Origin: Gonatopus flavifemur
Taxonomy: Eukaryota > Arthropoda > Insecta > Hymenoptera > Dryinidae
Length of the DNA: 64,000 nt
Direction of reading: 5' to 3'
Assembly: GCA_018340375.1 (NCBI GenBank)
Contig: JAFFJZ010000010.1
Location: 3,472,001 to 3,536,000, forward strand
In this document: positions 25,601 to 35,876 of the stretch, in pieces
Layout of the letters: every line of letters starts with the position of its first letter
Position numbering within the stretch: position 1 is the first letter of the stretch
Notes under the pieces: generated by a model
What the model was told of the DNA's origin: nothing
Databases searched by the model: none
The model's input: the letters and a program-made list of their open reading frames with translations, nothing else
Program-made: the position numbers and the translations under genes

Positions 25601-28600
25601 GCGGATGATTTTCTCAAAATTTCCTCAACCATAAAACATTGCACGTGCGATACGAATGGTACTCTCCAAATCTCTTGGAGTGAAAATCCACCCCCAAAGA
25701 GTTGAAATATTGCAAGTCCAACAATAATGAGATTTTATTCTTATGGGGTGAAGACTCACTCTCTAAAAATGAAATCTCACTCTTCCTAGACTTTCTCCAA
25801 TTTACAATCTTTGAGAGTGAATTTTGGACTCCAAAGAATTCAGAGAGTATCTTAAAGCAGCATCTGTTCAATGGCGTACAATGCATTCGCTGGGAAGTTC
25901 GTCCACTCTCTAAATTCCTTGGAATGAAAAATTCACCCTCGAAGAGTCAAAGTACTGTAAACCCAACAACAGTGAGATTCCACTCCTATAGACTGAGTTT
26001 TCACTCCATGAGAGTGAATTCTTACTCCAACAGAGTAAAGGTTCAACTCGGTTTAAAGAGTGAAATTTCACCTTTTTATAAGAATGAAAATTCATTCTTA
26101 TGGAGTGAAAACTCAGTCTATAGGAGTGGAATCTCACTGTAGTTGGGCTTGCAGTATTTTGACTCTTCGAGAGTGAATTTTTTACTGTACATGAATAGTT
26201 CACTATCCCATCTTTTCCCATCGAATCCTGAATCCATCAACTCTACCCAATCGTACAAACAAGTCAAGGAAATACACGGGTTGATAATGATAACTTTTTG
26301 GTGTACTCCTTTTGAAAGTATCCTCATGAATCCTGAAGTAATCGAAGGTGAAAATGTCGCTGTACAGAATGAGGTTGTTTATTTTCCCAAAACAATCGGT
26401 TTTCATTATTTTCAGATTTGCTGTGTTCTATGAATATGGATGAACTTCTGTTCTGTTCGTTGTACACTCTCCAGTGTTCGTGTCATTGCAAGGAGAAGAG
26501 TTCAATGCAATTTGTATTGATCTTGAAACAATTAAAACAATAATCTGCATGAATATGCATCAATGAAATGATCGATAGTGTACTACGAAATTTAATCCCT
26601 ATTTCCAGATAGCTGGGCATCCGAGAAATAATCTCATGACAGGAGGAACTTTTTTAACAGTTGAACGATTAGGAACTGATGGCACTTGGATACCAGTAGC
26701 GACGGATGCTGATTGGGAAACTAAGTAAGTAATGCTTCATAACATTGGATGAAAGTATTCAAGATACCCTGGTTGGAAGAACCCATCGAATCTTGCTGAA
26801 TTGAATAAAATGTCTTATCAAACGTCATCGAGAATCGTACAATGTTTTTATCAAATAATAAAACATTCCGTTTGATTGGGGCAGATTTCATGGGTTGGTT
26901 TGATAAGGATACTGAAGTAGTCTGGCTTACCTGAATAGAAAACCATCAGGGAAATGTAATGATGTCAATGAAAATTATATATGCATACCGAGTAAACTTG
27001 ATTTTATTGAAAAAATGAAAACATACAACACCCCCTTTGGCTTCCTTGTACAATATTATTTATATTTAATTCATCGAATTTGATAATCTTCAGCAAGAAT
27101 TATTTTTTAATATCATTCAATTCCCCGTGCATGGGATTCAACTGATACTGATGATAAATAACAAACTGGGAAAAAACAATTGCAAAATGATTATCCAAAA
27201 CCGAACTGAAAATTGTATAATTTCCTCGCAGTGTGAAATTCTAGCCTCGCGCAAAATCATCCATGACGCGAGTTGCTTCACTAAAACTTTCATAATTTTC
27301 ACAATTTTGCGGGCTCCTCCAATTTGAAAAATGGAAAACGTTCGTGAAGAATGCAGCTACAACATATATTTTTTTCAAAAAAATTGAAGACTGGGTCTTT
27401 TGAGATAAATTGACGTTTTTTGCAAAAAATGATTGTTTTTCCAGAGAATTTTGGAAAAAAAGAGAATTTAGTTGACAAGATGTGTTAATTTTTCCAGAAT
27501 TTCATCTCAACTCCCTGTTGAGATAATTGAAAATGAATGAAGATGTAATTTTTTTGTGTTTACGGTAAAATCCATAGAACTGCATAAAAAAGGCTACAAT
27601 TCGGGGTTTCATCATTGTTTGAGTACCTCTTCGACCTTTCCAAATTTGGTCTAAATCGGAGACACGTCACTTCTCTCTTGGCCCATATATGAATAAGTTC
27701 CTGAGATATCGATGCTGTGATACATAGCTCCCGTAGACAGATAGCCTTAGGTCTCCCCTACACACGTATTATTGTATCATATAACATTTTATAACTCACA
27801 TGCTTCGCTGCGTATTATTCCCTCGCTCAGATGGCTACACGGAGAAAGATGTATGGGACTGATTATCATTCGCCCCAGTTCTTATCGCGACTTTAGAATA
27901 GGAAGGATGTGCGTGTGATGACTCGCGGTTTGGTAATCATTATGATTCTAACCTATATCGTTTCCACGTTAACGTAAACAGTTTATCGTACTCTATCCTA
28001 TTTCGAATGGGACTTATTACAATTTTGAAATATCTGTCACAAAATGACTATTCTTCACAGTAACCGTGACTGTATACTTTTCTCCGTGTACATTCATCAC
28101 AATTCGGATCGAATCGGTAACCATGTAATTATTCGACCATCAGTTCCTTCATCGATCCGAGTTGTAGTATTCAACGAGACCAGGTGCAGATTAATATAAT
28201 TACGTAGACATTACTCGCTTGAATGCTGTTTCGCGGAACGCAGTATCTAAGGAATATTGCAATGAAATCACTTCACTTGATTGTAAAATTTTCCAATTTG
28301 TTTTCTATTCAAATGGTAACATGATCAAACATAAATCGATGAATCCGTAAAAGGTACAAATTATGAAAATTCATACTCTCACATGTTTCTAAATGGAAAG
28401 AATTTTCTTCATTTGTTTTTGACTCCCACTGTTTTTGTGCTATTTGGTTTTCTTATTGAAAAAAATATATTGTTGCAGATTTGAATGGAAAAGAACCTCT
28501 GTGATACTTGGATCTAGTCAAGTCATCGTTACTTGGGAAGTTCCCGAGGATGTTAAACAGGGTAAATATCGAATTAGGCATAACGGTTACTATCGTTATG

Positions 28601-30422
28601 TACTTGGAGGCATCTACGGATATCAAGGAACGACCTATAATTTTGACGTGAGTATATTTGAGAAGAATTACGTATTGTAAAATGTACAATAAAGCTACGC
28701 GCACTTGTTGATTGGGAGCTCTTGATTTCATATCATCTCTGAGAGCTGACAGAAAGAATTGAACAACAAAATGATACAGGGAGGGGCAAATATTTGTTAG
28801 AAATTTTGTAGCAACAGCCACGAGGAGAAGCATCTATTTTGACCAGATTCCTCCTACGCTTCGTTATTTAGAATTCTCCTAAACGCTATGGGGTTTGAAC
28901 ATACGTAACAACTCAGAAAGCATAGAAGCTCATAATAAGTTCAAAATTAATATATCAAATAAGACTGCAGTGTAGTGTTGTCTGAGGGAGAATAAGGATC
29001 ACGTGCAATTCTTGAACCGAAAAACAAACAATCATTTTTTCAATCGCCCGTTTGTAAAAAGAACGAGCTCCTTACGAAAAATAGTGCAAAGAAAAGTGAG
29101 GGTTGCAGCGAAATTTAGGACAATACCATCTTGGCATTCCCTTTTCCGCAAATGCTATTGTTTCGACAAAGCCGGGTGGAAGGGTATGGAAGAAAACCTA
29201 TGATGAACCAATTGTACTCGCTCCTCTGGCAGCATCAATAATACGACATTCATATCGTCCGTTTAAAGATAAGTGTTGTGAACGAATTCAATGGGAACGG
29301 GCTTCTGAATTATACACCTCATGAATATATCCTTACAATACACTTCCGAATATTCTGTGAGTCTCCTTGGAGTACGAAATCGATATAAACATTCAAACAC
29401 ATGTGATACAATATATTTTTATTGAATTTAGAACAGGACAATATTGCGCATTGTGGTGGAATTATACAAAGCATAAAATGTTTTGTATACAAGAGTATAG
29501 ACAGAAAATAACACAATAACGTATTAATACTAATTCTAATTAAAGAATTTTTCATATTAAATTGAACATTGAAAACGTACTGAAAAATCAAAAAACAGAC
29601 TGAAAATGAAAGATCAGATGAAGGATTATTAAGAATTTACTACAAAGAACAATTAAGCCGAATGTAAAATTTGTTTAGTTGAGTACTTAAGTGTTTGACC
29701 CGTGAAAAAATTGTCCACGCCCGCCCACGCGTGATCACGGCTGATAACTAAAGCCTCATCAGGCGTGATCAGGCCTCAATTTTGTACCCACGGTATGAGG
29801 ACTAATCATGCCCAATTGCGCCCAATCACGCTTGATTGTGCTCCAATATACACGAGAAATTCATACAAAATCAATAAGGTTCCCATAAGGAATGAAACTG
29901 TAACAATGTTATCAAACACTAATTCAGTGCCAATCATTTCTACTAAATGTGCTTATGCAGCTCCCATTTTCTAATTTCCAGTTTTCAGGCATGATCATGC
30001 GTGATCAGGCATACGCATCTGCGTTTGGGGCCAATTTAGCATGATGAAGCATGTGTATTCGTGATGAAAAAATCAACACGCAGTCATTTTGTACGAATAT
30101 TCCTCAGTCGGTGAGATTTTGCATGATCACGGGCGAGAATGGTTTGTCTGGCATGATCGCTGGCGGTTAAGAAGCTTCATCACGGGTTTCCACGTGGGTA
30201 TAAAATTGAAGTCCTTGAAGTGACGACCAGGTGTAATCAGGCTCACTCACGTGCAGTCAGTATTGAACACAAAGAATTTTGCCGAAGAATGTCCATGATT
30301 AGGCCTGAACACGAATAATCAGACCTGAACGATTTTTTCACGGGGATATACAGAATATAATGACACGTCGTATGTTGTTTCATTATTTTATTCTTTTGCA
30401 GGTCGTGAATACGAAAAATTGA
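16531..30422 (+). CDS. neutral ceramidase, C-terminal 373 residues in eight exons
   Basis: Neutral ceramidase hydrolyses the amide bond of ceramide to sphingosine and fatty acid; it is secreted or membrane-associated at the cell surface. The joined exons (16531-16653, 16931-17125, 17547-17777, 20409-20504, 22707-22877, 26609-26724, 28479-28647, 30402-30422) give one frame that follows the animal family without gaps. It includes GYSFAAGTTDG, PKPILLATG, GVPGEFTTMSGRRLREA, GLCNTYSDYVTTPEEYQ, QRYEGASTIYGPHTL and the terminal TYNFDVVNTKN. From knowledge of the human enzyme, the E of GEFTTMSG and a Y in the NTYSDYVTT segment are zinc ligands. The nucleophile motif GDVSPN and the two zinc histidines lie in the missing N-terminal part. 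Every intron begins GT and ends AG. Introns are 277, 421, 2631, 2202, 3731, 1754 and 1754 bp. No frame break was seen. Confidence 0.93.
16931..17125 (+). CDS. neutral ceramidase exon
   Basis: 65 codons, phase 0, running from VSGCEPAMGYSFAAG to GPKPILLATGR. The acceptor is CCATCAG and the donor GTAAAT. It carries the family hallmark AMGYSFAAGTTDGPG and the NPFWNAVRNFL segment. Confidence 0.93.
17547..17777 (+). CDS. neutral ceramidase exon with zinc-ligand motifs
   Basis: 77 codons, phase 0, from MKLPYQWQPKVV to TTPEEYQ. The acceptor is CATTTCAAAG, a weak pyrimidine tract, chosen because the frame and the family sequence PYxWQP require it. The donor is GTAATA. It contains GVPGEFTTMSGRRLREA and GLCNTYSDYVTT, the strongest family signatures in the gene. 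Confidence 0.93.
18232..18965. mobile_element. CACTG-class foldback element in ceramidase intron 3 (734 bp)
   Basis: The tips CACTGAGAGTAATTCTTA and TACTTCCTCTCAGTG are inverted, and CA lies directly outside both ends. The word AACGTCTCAACTA recurs near the left end and inverted near the right end (AGTTGAGACGTT). The centre holds older sequence that may include another insertion from about 18540. No coding content. Confidence 0.65.
20409..20504 (+). CDS. neutral ceramidase exon
   Basis: 32 codons, phase 0, IQRYEGASTIYGPHTL to LVTAAIS. The acceptor is AATTCCAG and the donor GTAAGT. It continues directly from EEYQ of the previous exon, giving the conserved EYQxQRYEGASTIYGPHTL. Confidence 0.94.
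20769..21036. mobile_element. near-complete hairpin MITE in ceramidase intron 4 (268 bp)
   Basis: The outer arms of about 67 bp pair almost throughout: CACGGAGAACAAGGTATCTT, then AGTACCATAATTTATGGATT and GCTGGTCTGACC on the left, and the complement on the right ending TTTTCTCAGTG. An inner hairpin uses AAGTACCATAATGTCTTGGA against TCCAAGAAATTATGGTACTT. TA lies at both outer edges. A folded transcript would be an almost uninterrupted stem. Confidence 0.8.
21746..22470. mobile_element. CACGG-tipped foldback element with tRNA-like core (725 bp)
   Basis: The left tip CACGGAGAAAAATTACCA and the right tip AAATTTCGCTCCGTG are inverted and flanked by TA. The interior repeats GATGGTAA and TTACCATC words in both orientations. 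A tRNA-like segment lies at about 21912-21992. The element sits within ceramidase intron 4. Confidence 0.65.
21912..21992 (+). other. tRNA-like segment (A box and B box)
   Basis: TAGCAAAGCGG near 21920 fits the A-box consensus exactly, and AGTTCAAATCC near 21976 fits the B box with one change. The acceptor-stem ends do not pair well and the variable region is long and AT-rich, so a working tRNA gene is unlikely. It is more likely a SINE-like or pol III promoter module inside the foldback element. Confidence 0.5.
22707..22877 (+). CDS. neutral ceramidase exon
   Basis: 57 codons, phase 0, GKDVEPGPEPHEIPSKKL to THGDIVVVRF. The acceptor is AAATTCAG and the donor GTAAGT. It encodes the linker into the C-terminal immunoglobulin-like domain (family pattern GPEPP...FGDxLQ), with KFGDCLQQPP visible. 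Confidence 0.93.
23359..23401. repeat. short hairpin with CACTCGGACGTTTTTAGAACG arm
   Basis: CACGCTCGGATGTTCTTAGA is followed by its near-complement ending CGTCCGAGTG. The arms are about 19 bp with almost no loop. No target duplication was seen. It lies in ceramidase intron 5. Confidence 0.45.
25662..25847. mobile_element. CTCTCTAAAT-class GAGTGAA-word MITE (186 bp)
   Basis: The left tip CTCTCCAAATCTCTTGGAG and right tip CTCCAAAGAATTCAGAGAG are inverted and flanked by TA. The interior is made of GAGTGAA and CACTC words. Frames of 90-146 residues on both strands across 25614-26221 are artefacts of this and the next element. In ceramidase intron 5. Confidence 0.7.
25916..26190. repeat. GAGTGAA-word element with near-perfect internal palindrome
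   Basis: It begins with CTCTCTAAATTCCTTGGAATG after a CA. Positions about 25955-26020 and 26090-26155 form an almost exact inverted repeat of about 65 bp, containing CAGTGAGATTCCACTCCTAT and ACTGAGTTTTCACTCCATG. The right tip (expected CAGAGAG) is absent, so the element is truncated or rearranged on that side. Confidence 0.6.
26609..26724 (+). CDS. neutral ceramidase exon
   Basis: 38 codons plus two bases, IAGHPRNNLMTGGTFLTVER to DADWETK split across the junction. The acceptor is ATTTCCAG and the donor GTAAGT. It contains the conserved GHPRNN and TFLTVE motifs of the C-terminal domain. The AA left at its end joins A from the next exon to make the lysine of ETKFEWKR. Confidence 0.93.
27838..28088. 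mobile_element. CACGG-tipped foldback MITE (251 bp), copy 1
   Basis: The tips CACGGAGAAAGATGTA and TATACTTTTCTCCGTG are inverted and flanked by TA. The interior includes CACAGTAACCGTGACTGTAT near the right end, which is repeated with changes at about 62090-62148. It lies in ceramidase intron 6. Confidence 0.7.
28479..28647 (+). CDS. neutral ceramidase exon
   Basis: One base plus 56 codons, FEWKRTSVILGSSQVIVTWE to YGYQGTTYNFD. The acceptor is TTGTTGCAG and the donor GTGAGT. The segment RIRHNGYYR matches the RIRYFGHNR-type motif of homologues. Reading through the donor would add ten residues and a stop (TAA), a possible alternative end, but the spliced end fits the family better. Confidence 0.93.
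29699..30344. mobile_element. CCCGTG-tipped foldback element, GTGATCAGGC words (646 bp)
   Basis: The tips CCCGTGAAAAAATTGTCCAC and CGATTTTTTCACGGG are inverted and GA lies outside both ends, a direct and not inverted match, so it is a target duplication. The interior repeats CGTGATCAGGC and GCATGATCACG in both orientations. It ends 57 bp before the acceptor of the last ceramidase exon. Confidence 0.75.
30402..30422 (+). CDS. neutral ceramidase terminal exon
   Basis: Six codons, VVNTKN, then TGA. The acceptor TTCTTTTGCAG is strong. Joined to TYNFD it gives TYNFDVVNTKN, matching the FEVV-type C-terminus of animal neutral ceramidases. That agreement is why this tiny exon is accepted. No polyadenylation signal could be assigned with confidence downstream. 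Confidence 0.8.
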   Translation, partial: VVNTKN

Positions 30423-31380
30423 AATCAATGTGGATTTGACTGCTGTCTCCAAAAGGGTTTGGATTTTAGAATTAAGTGAATTCTCACTCCCATCGGATAT
30501 GTGAGTTATAGACTGTCGTTACTGCGTAAATTTTGAGACTTGTCTTTTACGGATGTCTTTACAGTGCATTTCCAAATACACGTGAATATACGTGAAATAA
30601 TCGCTAATTTCACGTGTATTTGTGGAAGATTTCACGGATACTCGTGTTCTTAAATATAAAATTCGTATTATTGGATATCAAAATTGCACATATTCTAAAG
30701 CGTAATTGAGACTCATTTAATTCAAGTTATTAAACCTCATATTTTTGCTATTGGGATGCGAAGATTGAGTGTGAGAGAGCATATGGATCTGTGAAGGTCG
30801 AGACTCCGGGGTGTGAATACCCTCACAAATATTTTGTAGAACTGAGGATGAAATTGTACGATATTGTATTTTGCATTTATTAAAGACGTGATTTTTAAGT
30901 TCATATAACATTATTTTTGAGAATAAATGATGAAAGATACCCAGAGAGTAACAAAATTTCAATCGTTCATCGAAACGAATTTGTGCGGTAAAATCCTAGA
31001 TGACTCTTTGTGACGCCTGAAAGAGTCTTAGCATATAATTTCGTTGCGCTTTAACGCTTCATTTCTACCAGGGATGTCACAGTTGCCGATTGACCAACTT
31101 TTTTTCCCTCGAATTCACTCATCACGCAGAAGGAATGACCAATTAAAATAGTCGAAAAATCGCTCAATCGGCAATTGTACTTCGAATAGAATGTCAAATA
31201 AAGATAGGTGATTCAAAACGGGTAAGTATGTGGCCATTCCCGCTTCACGCACCCTGAGCTTTTTTGCCCAGGGTCAAATACAATCTAAATCAATTGAGAT
31301 TTTTGAGAATCAGAAAGAATTAGTCTGTTGACATTCTTTGCTTGATACCAAAGCACTACCTGGTACCACATGGCCCTACT

Positions 31381-31548
31381 GGAAAAAAATTTCTCTGAAT
31401 TTCGCTGAGAATCTCTGAAAAACTTTCACTCATTGGACACGTTTTTCCACTGAAAATCTCTCTGAATATCTCTGAAACCCTCTGACTTTTTCTGAATATC
31501 ACTTAAAATTTCTGAAAAACTATGGTAATCTCTGAAATTTTTTTCTAG
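31381..31548. repeat. TCTCTGAA-word repeat
   Basis: It runs from CTGGAAAAAAATTTCTCTG to CTCTGAAATTTTTTTCTAG, which are inverted repeats. About ten TCTCTGAA or TTTCTGAA words lie between them. Flanking dinucleotides do not match, so the element boundaries are uncertain. Confidence 0.5.
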
Positions 31549-32254
31549 TCAAGTCCATAAGGTTTCCAATGCAGGAATCAACTTGGTTGGGATTTTTGTA
31601 TGTTCTGAATAGCTCCAACCAGGTCACAGACGCAGTCCTCCGGCATATCGCACTGGATTTAGATAAGAACTCAAGTAAAATCTATTCTGAAAAAAAACTG
31701 TACAGAATTTTTCTCTGAGTTTTTTAGACTTTTGCTGAAAGAATGCCATGGTTCTTAGAATTTATACATAGTTTTGCCATTCGTTCCAGCGATAAAATCC
31801 ATGGATTCCAATAGGAATTTCTTCAACTCCTCCAATAACTGACTTCAATTCTCTCTGGAAGTTAAGAGTAATGAGACCATCAATTTCCTTGAATTAAAGA
31901 TTATTAGACGAGAAGATATTTCATACATCGACGGGTACCATATACTCACATTTGGCGACAGTTGTATCGATTATCACTCGGACCACCCACTTCCGCGAAA
32001 ATTAAGTATCATTGATATATCGATCAACAAAGACGTATACGTGCAAACTTCAAGTTACACACTGAAAACCTCGATTTCATGAGAACATTTGTTTTGTTGT
32101 TGAACATTGTTTGATTGAATGATCGTGCTTTTATTGTTCCAAAAGTACGTAAAATCAGTTCGGGACATTTGTCGTGCGTTCAACAGCTACAAAAACAATA
32201 GACTTCCAGTAATAATATTCAAAATGTTCCAGAAACAAGTATAGTCGTCAATTT

Positions 32255-32650
32255 GTTTTGTTTGACTGTCACTACACATTGATACTAGGAATCGTAGATG
32301 TTGAACACACGGTTGGAAAAATATCCATTCCAAAAACTGTGTTGTCTACACCCCAACAGCAAAATGCTGAACAAATATGCAGCAAACTGTTGAAAACGTA
32401 CAACAACAGTTTGAAGCAATTTGCAGGGACGTTGCGTCGCCAAATGCGTAACAATATGCTGTAAATCTAGGATTTTAGTTTGAGTTGTCATCGTGTTGCT
32501 GGGAAGTTGCTTGGTTTCATGAAATTCTCAATCACATGGGTAGCAAATTCCTAGCAACTTTACGGAAACTTGATAAACAACTTAAGAGCAACTATTGCAC
32601 AGCAACTTTTGTTGTATGGGCAGTAGAGTGAAATTTGATAGCAATTTCCG
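32255..32650. repeat. GTTGC/GCAAC-word repeat region
   Basis: CAACAGCAAAATGCTG, GCAGCAAACTGTTG, ACAACAGTTTG, GTTGCTGGGAAGTTGC and CAACTTTTGTTG words alternate in both orientations. This is the same style as the bounded foldback elements, but no tips were found. Frames on both strands here are by-products of this structure. Confidence 0.45.
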
Positions 32651-32875
32651 ACTGAAATAATAGAGAAGTCAGTTATAAGAATTGGAGCAGAGGGCTGGAA
32701 CTCCAATGAGTAAAATCAAACCTCATTTACGCGCCATCTCCTAAATGAATATTCATGCGAACTAAGAATCAATATGGTAGTCTGGTATATCCGGATAACC
32801 TCAAAATGATTCTAGTCAGTTTGAATTTTGAAATACCAACAATATTTCAATAATAGAGTTTTCATCATTTATACA

Positions 32876-33088
32876 CCCTATTGCGAAAATCCAGGTGGCA
32901 ATCCAGGTACCCATTCGAAATCCCCATAGGAAGCTTGAAAATCCAGTTGGAACTCCTGGGAATCCATGATAAAAATTTCCCATGGGATTCAAGCAAATCC
33001 ATAGGAAACCATCCGAACTTCCTACAGGAAAACATGGGAATCCATCTGGATTCCTGTATGAATTCCCACCTGGATTTTTTCAATAGGG
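32876..33088. mobile_element. CCCTATTG-tipped palindromic MITE (213 bp)
   Basis: The tips CCCTATTGCGAAAATCCAGG and CCTGGATTTTTTCAATAGGG are inverted, and CA directly follows and precedes the element on both sides. The interior repeats GGAATCCA and TGGATTCC words, with an inner arm CCATGGGA-like centre. Both-strand frames are symmetry artefacts. Confidence 0.8.
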
Positions 33089-33269
33089 CATCGAATTATC
33101 AGATGGTCTAATTTCAATTTCAGAGTTGTTTCAGATTTATTGTAGAAATACTGTTGATTTTTCAAAATTCAAACTGATTAGAATAACACTGAGGTTATAA
33201 CGCTATACCAGACCGCCATTGCTGTTTTAGCTCCTGCTCGATACGCCACCATGTGAATAAATATGACCG

Positions 33270-33559
33270 CACCGAGAGAAAAAGCATCCCACATAGCACA
33301 CAATGTCTCAGTAATGTCTCGAAATATTGCTGCAATGTTTCAAATGTCTCGGTTATGTTCTAGTGATATTTTATGTGGGATGCTCTAAACGCAAGGGAGC
33401 TCTTCACACTTCTAACGCTGTGGTTATAACGTACTTTTAACGCATGGGACTCATACTGAAAAAGCATGAGCTCATGCGTTCAACGCACGTTATAACAAAT
33501 AAATGCGTTAGAAGCGTGAATTGCTCCCTTGCGTTTAGAGCATGCTTTTTCTCTCGGTG
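33270..33559. mobile_element. CACCGAGAG hairpin MITE carrying a nested insertion (290 bp)
   Basis: The outer tips are CACCGAGAGAAAAAGCAT and ATGCTTTTTCTCTCGGTG, flanked by CG. The arms continue with GCTCTAAACGCAAGGGAGC on the left and its exact complement on the right, so the element is a long hairpin. The left arm is interrupted after GCAT by a 92 bp element (33288-33379); the right arm keeps the uninterrupted site. Confidence 0.85.
33288..33379. mobile_element. nested CCCACATA-tipped foldback element (92 bp)
   Basis: The tips CCCACATAG and TTATGTGGG are inverted. AT flanks both sides. The right arm of the host hairpin reads GCATGC at the matching point, which is the pre-insertion site, so the target duplication AT and both boundaries are certain. 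It is related to 11226-11330. Confidence 0.85.
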
Positions 33560-33580
33560 CGTAAAATACGGTTTCAGGTA

Positions 33581-33855
33581 GAGTATCGTAAGCCCTAAAA
33601 TTCATGAGTCCTAAAACCATATGTTCGAATTTCAGATGCTCGAATGTCCTTGAGCCCGAAGTTCAAAAGTGAAATGTGCTTCTGTTCATGGTTTATCGAT
33701 GTTTTAAATCATATAAAAGTATCTAATAATTCATTCATACTTGAATTCATAATTTTTTATTCAAGGTTATGCAACTTCGGGCACATAGCCTTTCGGGCAT
33801 CTGAAATTCGGACACATGGTTTTAGGGCTTATGAAATTTAGGGCTCACGATACTC
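33581..33855. mobile_element. GAGTATCGT-tipped foldback MITE (about 275 bp)
   Basis: The tips GAGTATCGTAAGCCCTAAAA and TTTAGGGCTCACGATACTC are inverted and flanked by TA. Further inner arms pair: TCGAATTTCAGATGCTCG against CGGGCATCTGAAATTCGG. It begins 21 bp after the preceding hairpin. Confidence 0.65.
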
Positions 33856-34774
33856 TAACATCAACGAATGTCAGCCAAAGTGAATTTGAATGTATACCCT
33901 GGTTAAAATAATCCATTGAATCTGACAAATGAAATTCAATGAGATTTGGTCAGAACATTGTACAGGATTCAATGAGATTTGGCGAGAATCAATGGTTTTT
34001 TCTAACCAGTGTTGTCCTCGCTTTTTTTATATATAATTTTCATTCCAATAAACGCCCATCGCACCGCTCAAGTGTTTTTAATATACTATAGTATGGCGAT
34101 GGACTTTTCAAGATTTTTTGGAGCAGTCTGAATCTCACGCTTCACATTTAAAATCTATCCTCAATTGAAGCAGAAAACAATTCATGCTCAGCTTCGGATC
34201 TTTTCCCTGGGCTGGAAAATACGAAAGACGAATTGGAAATTTTCATTCCATAGAGCGAGGTCAACATCTCATCGTACTCTATATTCTATGATGTAAGATT
34301 CGCAATAAATTCAAGAGGATAAACTCGTGTACCGAGATTACAGGAGAGTTTGACGTGTCAGTCAAGTGTATATATTATTGCTGTATAATCAGAAACAGTA
34401 CTCCACATTTTCCCCCACGGAATAATTGTAATCTTGAGTTATATGAATCATTTTACCTAGAATAATTATTCAGTATTAACCTACTCTATACTAAGATCTG
34501 TTATCCGTTTGTATTTTCTCAAAACTCATTCATGATTTCGAAGTTCGAATTATTGCGAAGGAGAAAGGAGTTCCGAAAATCCAAGACGATTAATGAAACC
34601 CGATGAGAAGATCAGAACGAATGAAACTGATCTCGGTTAGACCATCCCTCATGCTTCATGAAAATCCAATGTCTTCCGTATCTCATTCATTTCCTTATTT
34701 CTGTCATCTAATCCTGCAGGAGACATAATGGCACGTCGACCTTGAAAGAAGGCATCTGTATGTACGTATACATA

Positions 34775-35876
34775 CACTGTAAAAAAATTTCACCGGAAAA
34801 TTCCAGTACATGTACTGGAAGTCATTAACCTGTACATGTACCGGAAAATTTCAGCACATTTGTACTGCAAAAATTCAGTGCAAACGTTATGGAATTCCCG
34901 CATCAAAACTGGAAATTTTCTGAGCCTCGGTACTGGAATTTTTCAGTACACGAGCTGGACTTTTCCAGGACATGTACTGGAAAATTAATGCTGAAAATAT
35001 CCATGAAAATTGAAAAAAAATTGCTCACGCAAAGTGATTTTGCAGGGTCCTTGTGTTCCAAGATGATTGAGAAACTTTTGATCGTTCATTTGGATGGACA
35101 GAAACTCATGTCTACCTAACAGGATTTGAACCCACACTTTTCTACCTGCCTACCAACTGAAACCTAAGACCTAACCGATGAGCTATAGCGCGACATGTTG
35201 GAAGGCCAGCTTGGGTTACTACATATGCTTCATATCTAGAACACAAGAGGATAAGTCTTGGAAAAACCTCATATATCAATTTCATTGGCTACAATTACAA
35301 TTATTATTCAAAATCTCAATCAGGAAATTTTTAATATAAAGACTTGAAATTTTTCCTGCCAGAAATGACGAAGTCCAATAGAAGTGGAAAATTTCAGTGC
35401 AACAGTGATTAAATTCCGTTGCATAGCAACTGGAAAATTCCATCACACGACCTGAAAATTGCAGTTCAAAACCTGTATAATTCAATTGCATAGTAACTGG
35501 AAAATTCCATCACAAAACCTGAGAATTGCAGTTAAAAACCTGTATAATTCCAGTATACCAACGATTAGGTTTTTTTTTCTAAATTCCAAATTTTTTCTCA
35601 AGTCCTTTTTGAGGGAATATTTTTTTTTGCTGCACAAGAACTATAAAATTGTAGTACGAGCCGGTAAAATTTTCGCGAAATCATGGCAAAATTTCAGTAC
35701 ATCATCTCAAACTTGAAAATTCCAGTACAATGACTGAATTTTCAGTTATGCTTGGTAAATTTTCAGTAACGTAACAACAAAATCTCTGTACATGTACTGG
35801 AATATCCATATTCCAGTACTAGCACTGGAAATTTTCAGTCCAGTTGCACAGTAAATTTCCAGTTTTTTTTTACAGA
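34775..35876. mobile_element. large CACTG-tipped element, CCAGTACATGTACTGG words (about 1.1 kb)
   Basis: The left tip CACTGTAAAAAAATTTC follows TA; the right end TTTTTTTTTACAGA precedes TA, with a damaged tip. The interior repeats GGAAAATTCCAGTACATG and TACTGGAATTTTTCAGTAC words in both orientations. A tRNA-like segment lies at 35121-35198 on the opposite strand. No coding content. Confidence 0.6.
35121..35198 (-). other. tRNA-like segment (A box and B box), reverse strand
   Basis: On the reverse strand TAGCTCATCGGTTAGG matches an A box with its D-loop, and GGGTTCAAATCC is a perfect B box about 50 bases later. The acceptor stem does not close convincingly. This is the best B box of the four tRNA-like segments in the window. 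It lies inside the foldback element, not at its edge. Confidence 0.55.

Noticed and set aside
25614..26327. Several 67-146 residue open frames on both strands
   Set aside because: They are by-products of a palindromic GAGTGAA-word repeat: the two strands encode near-identical peptides with no domain.
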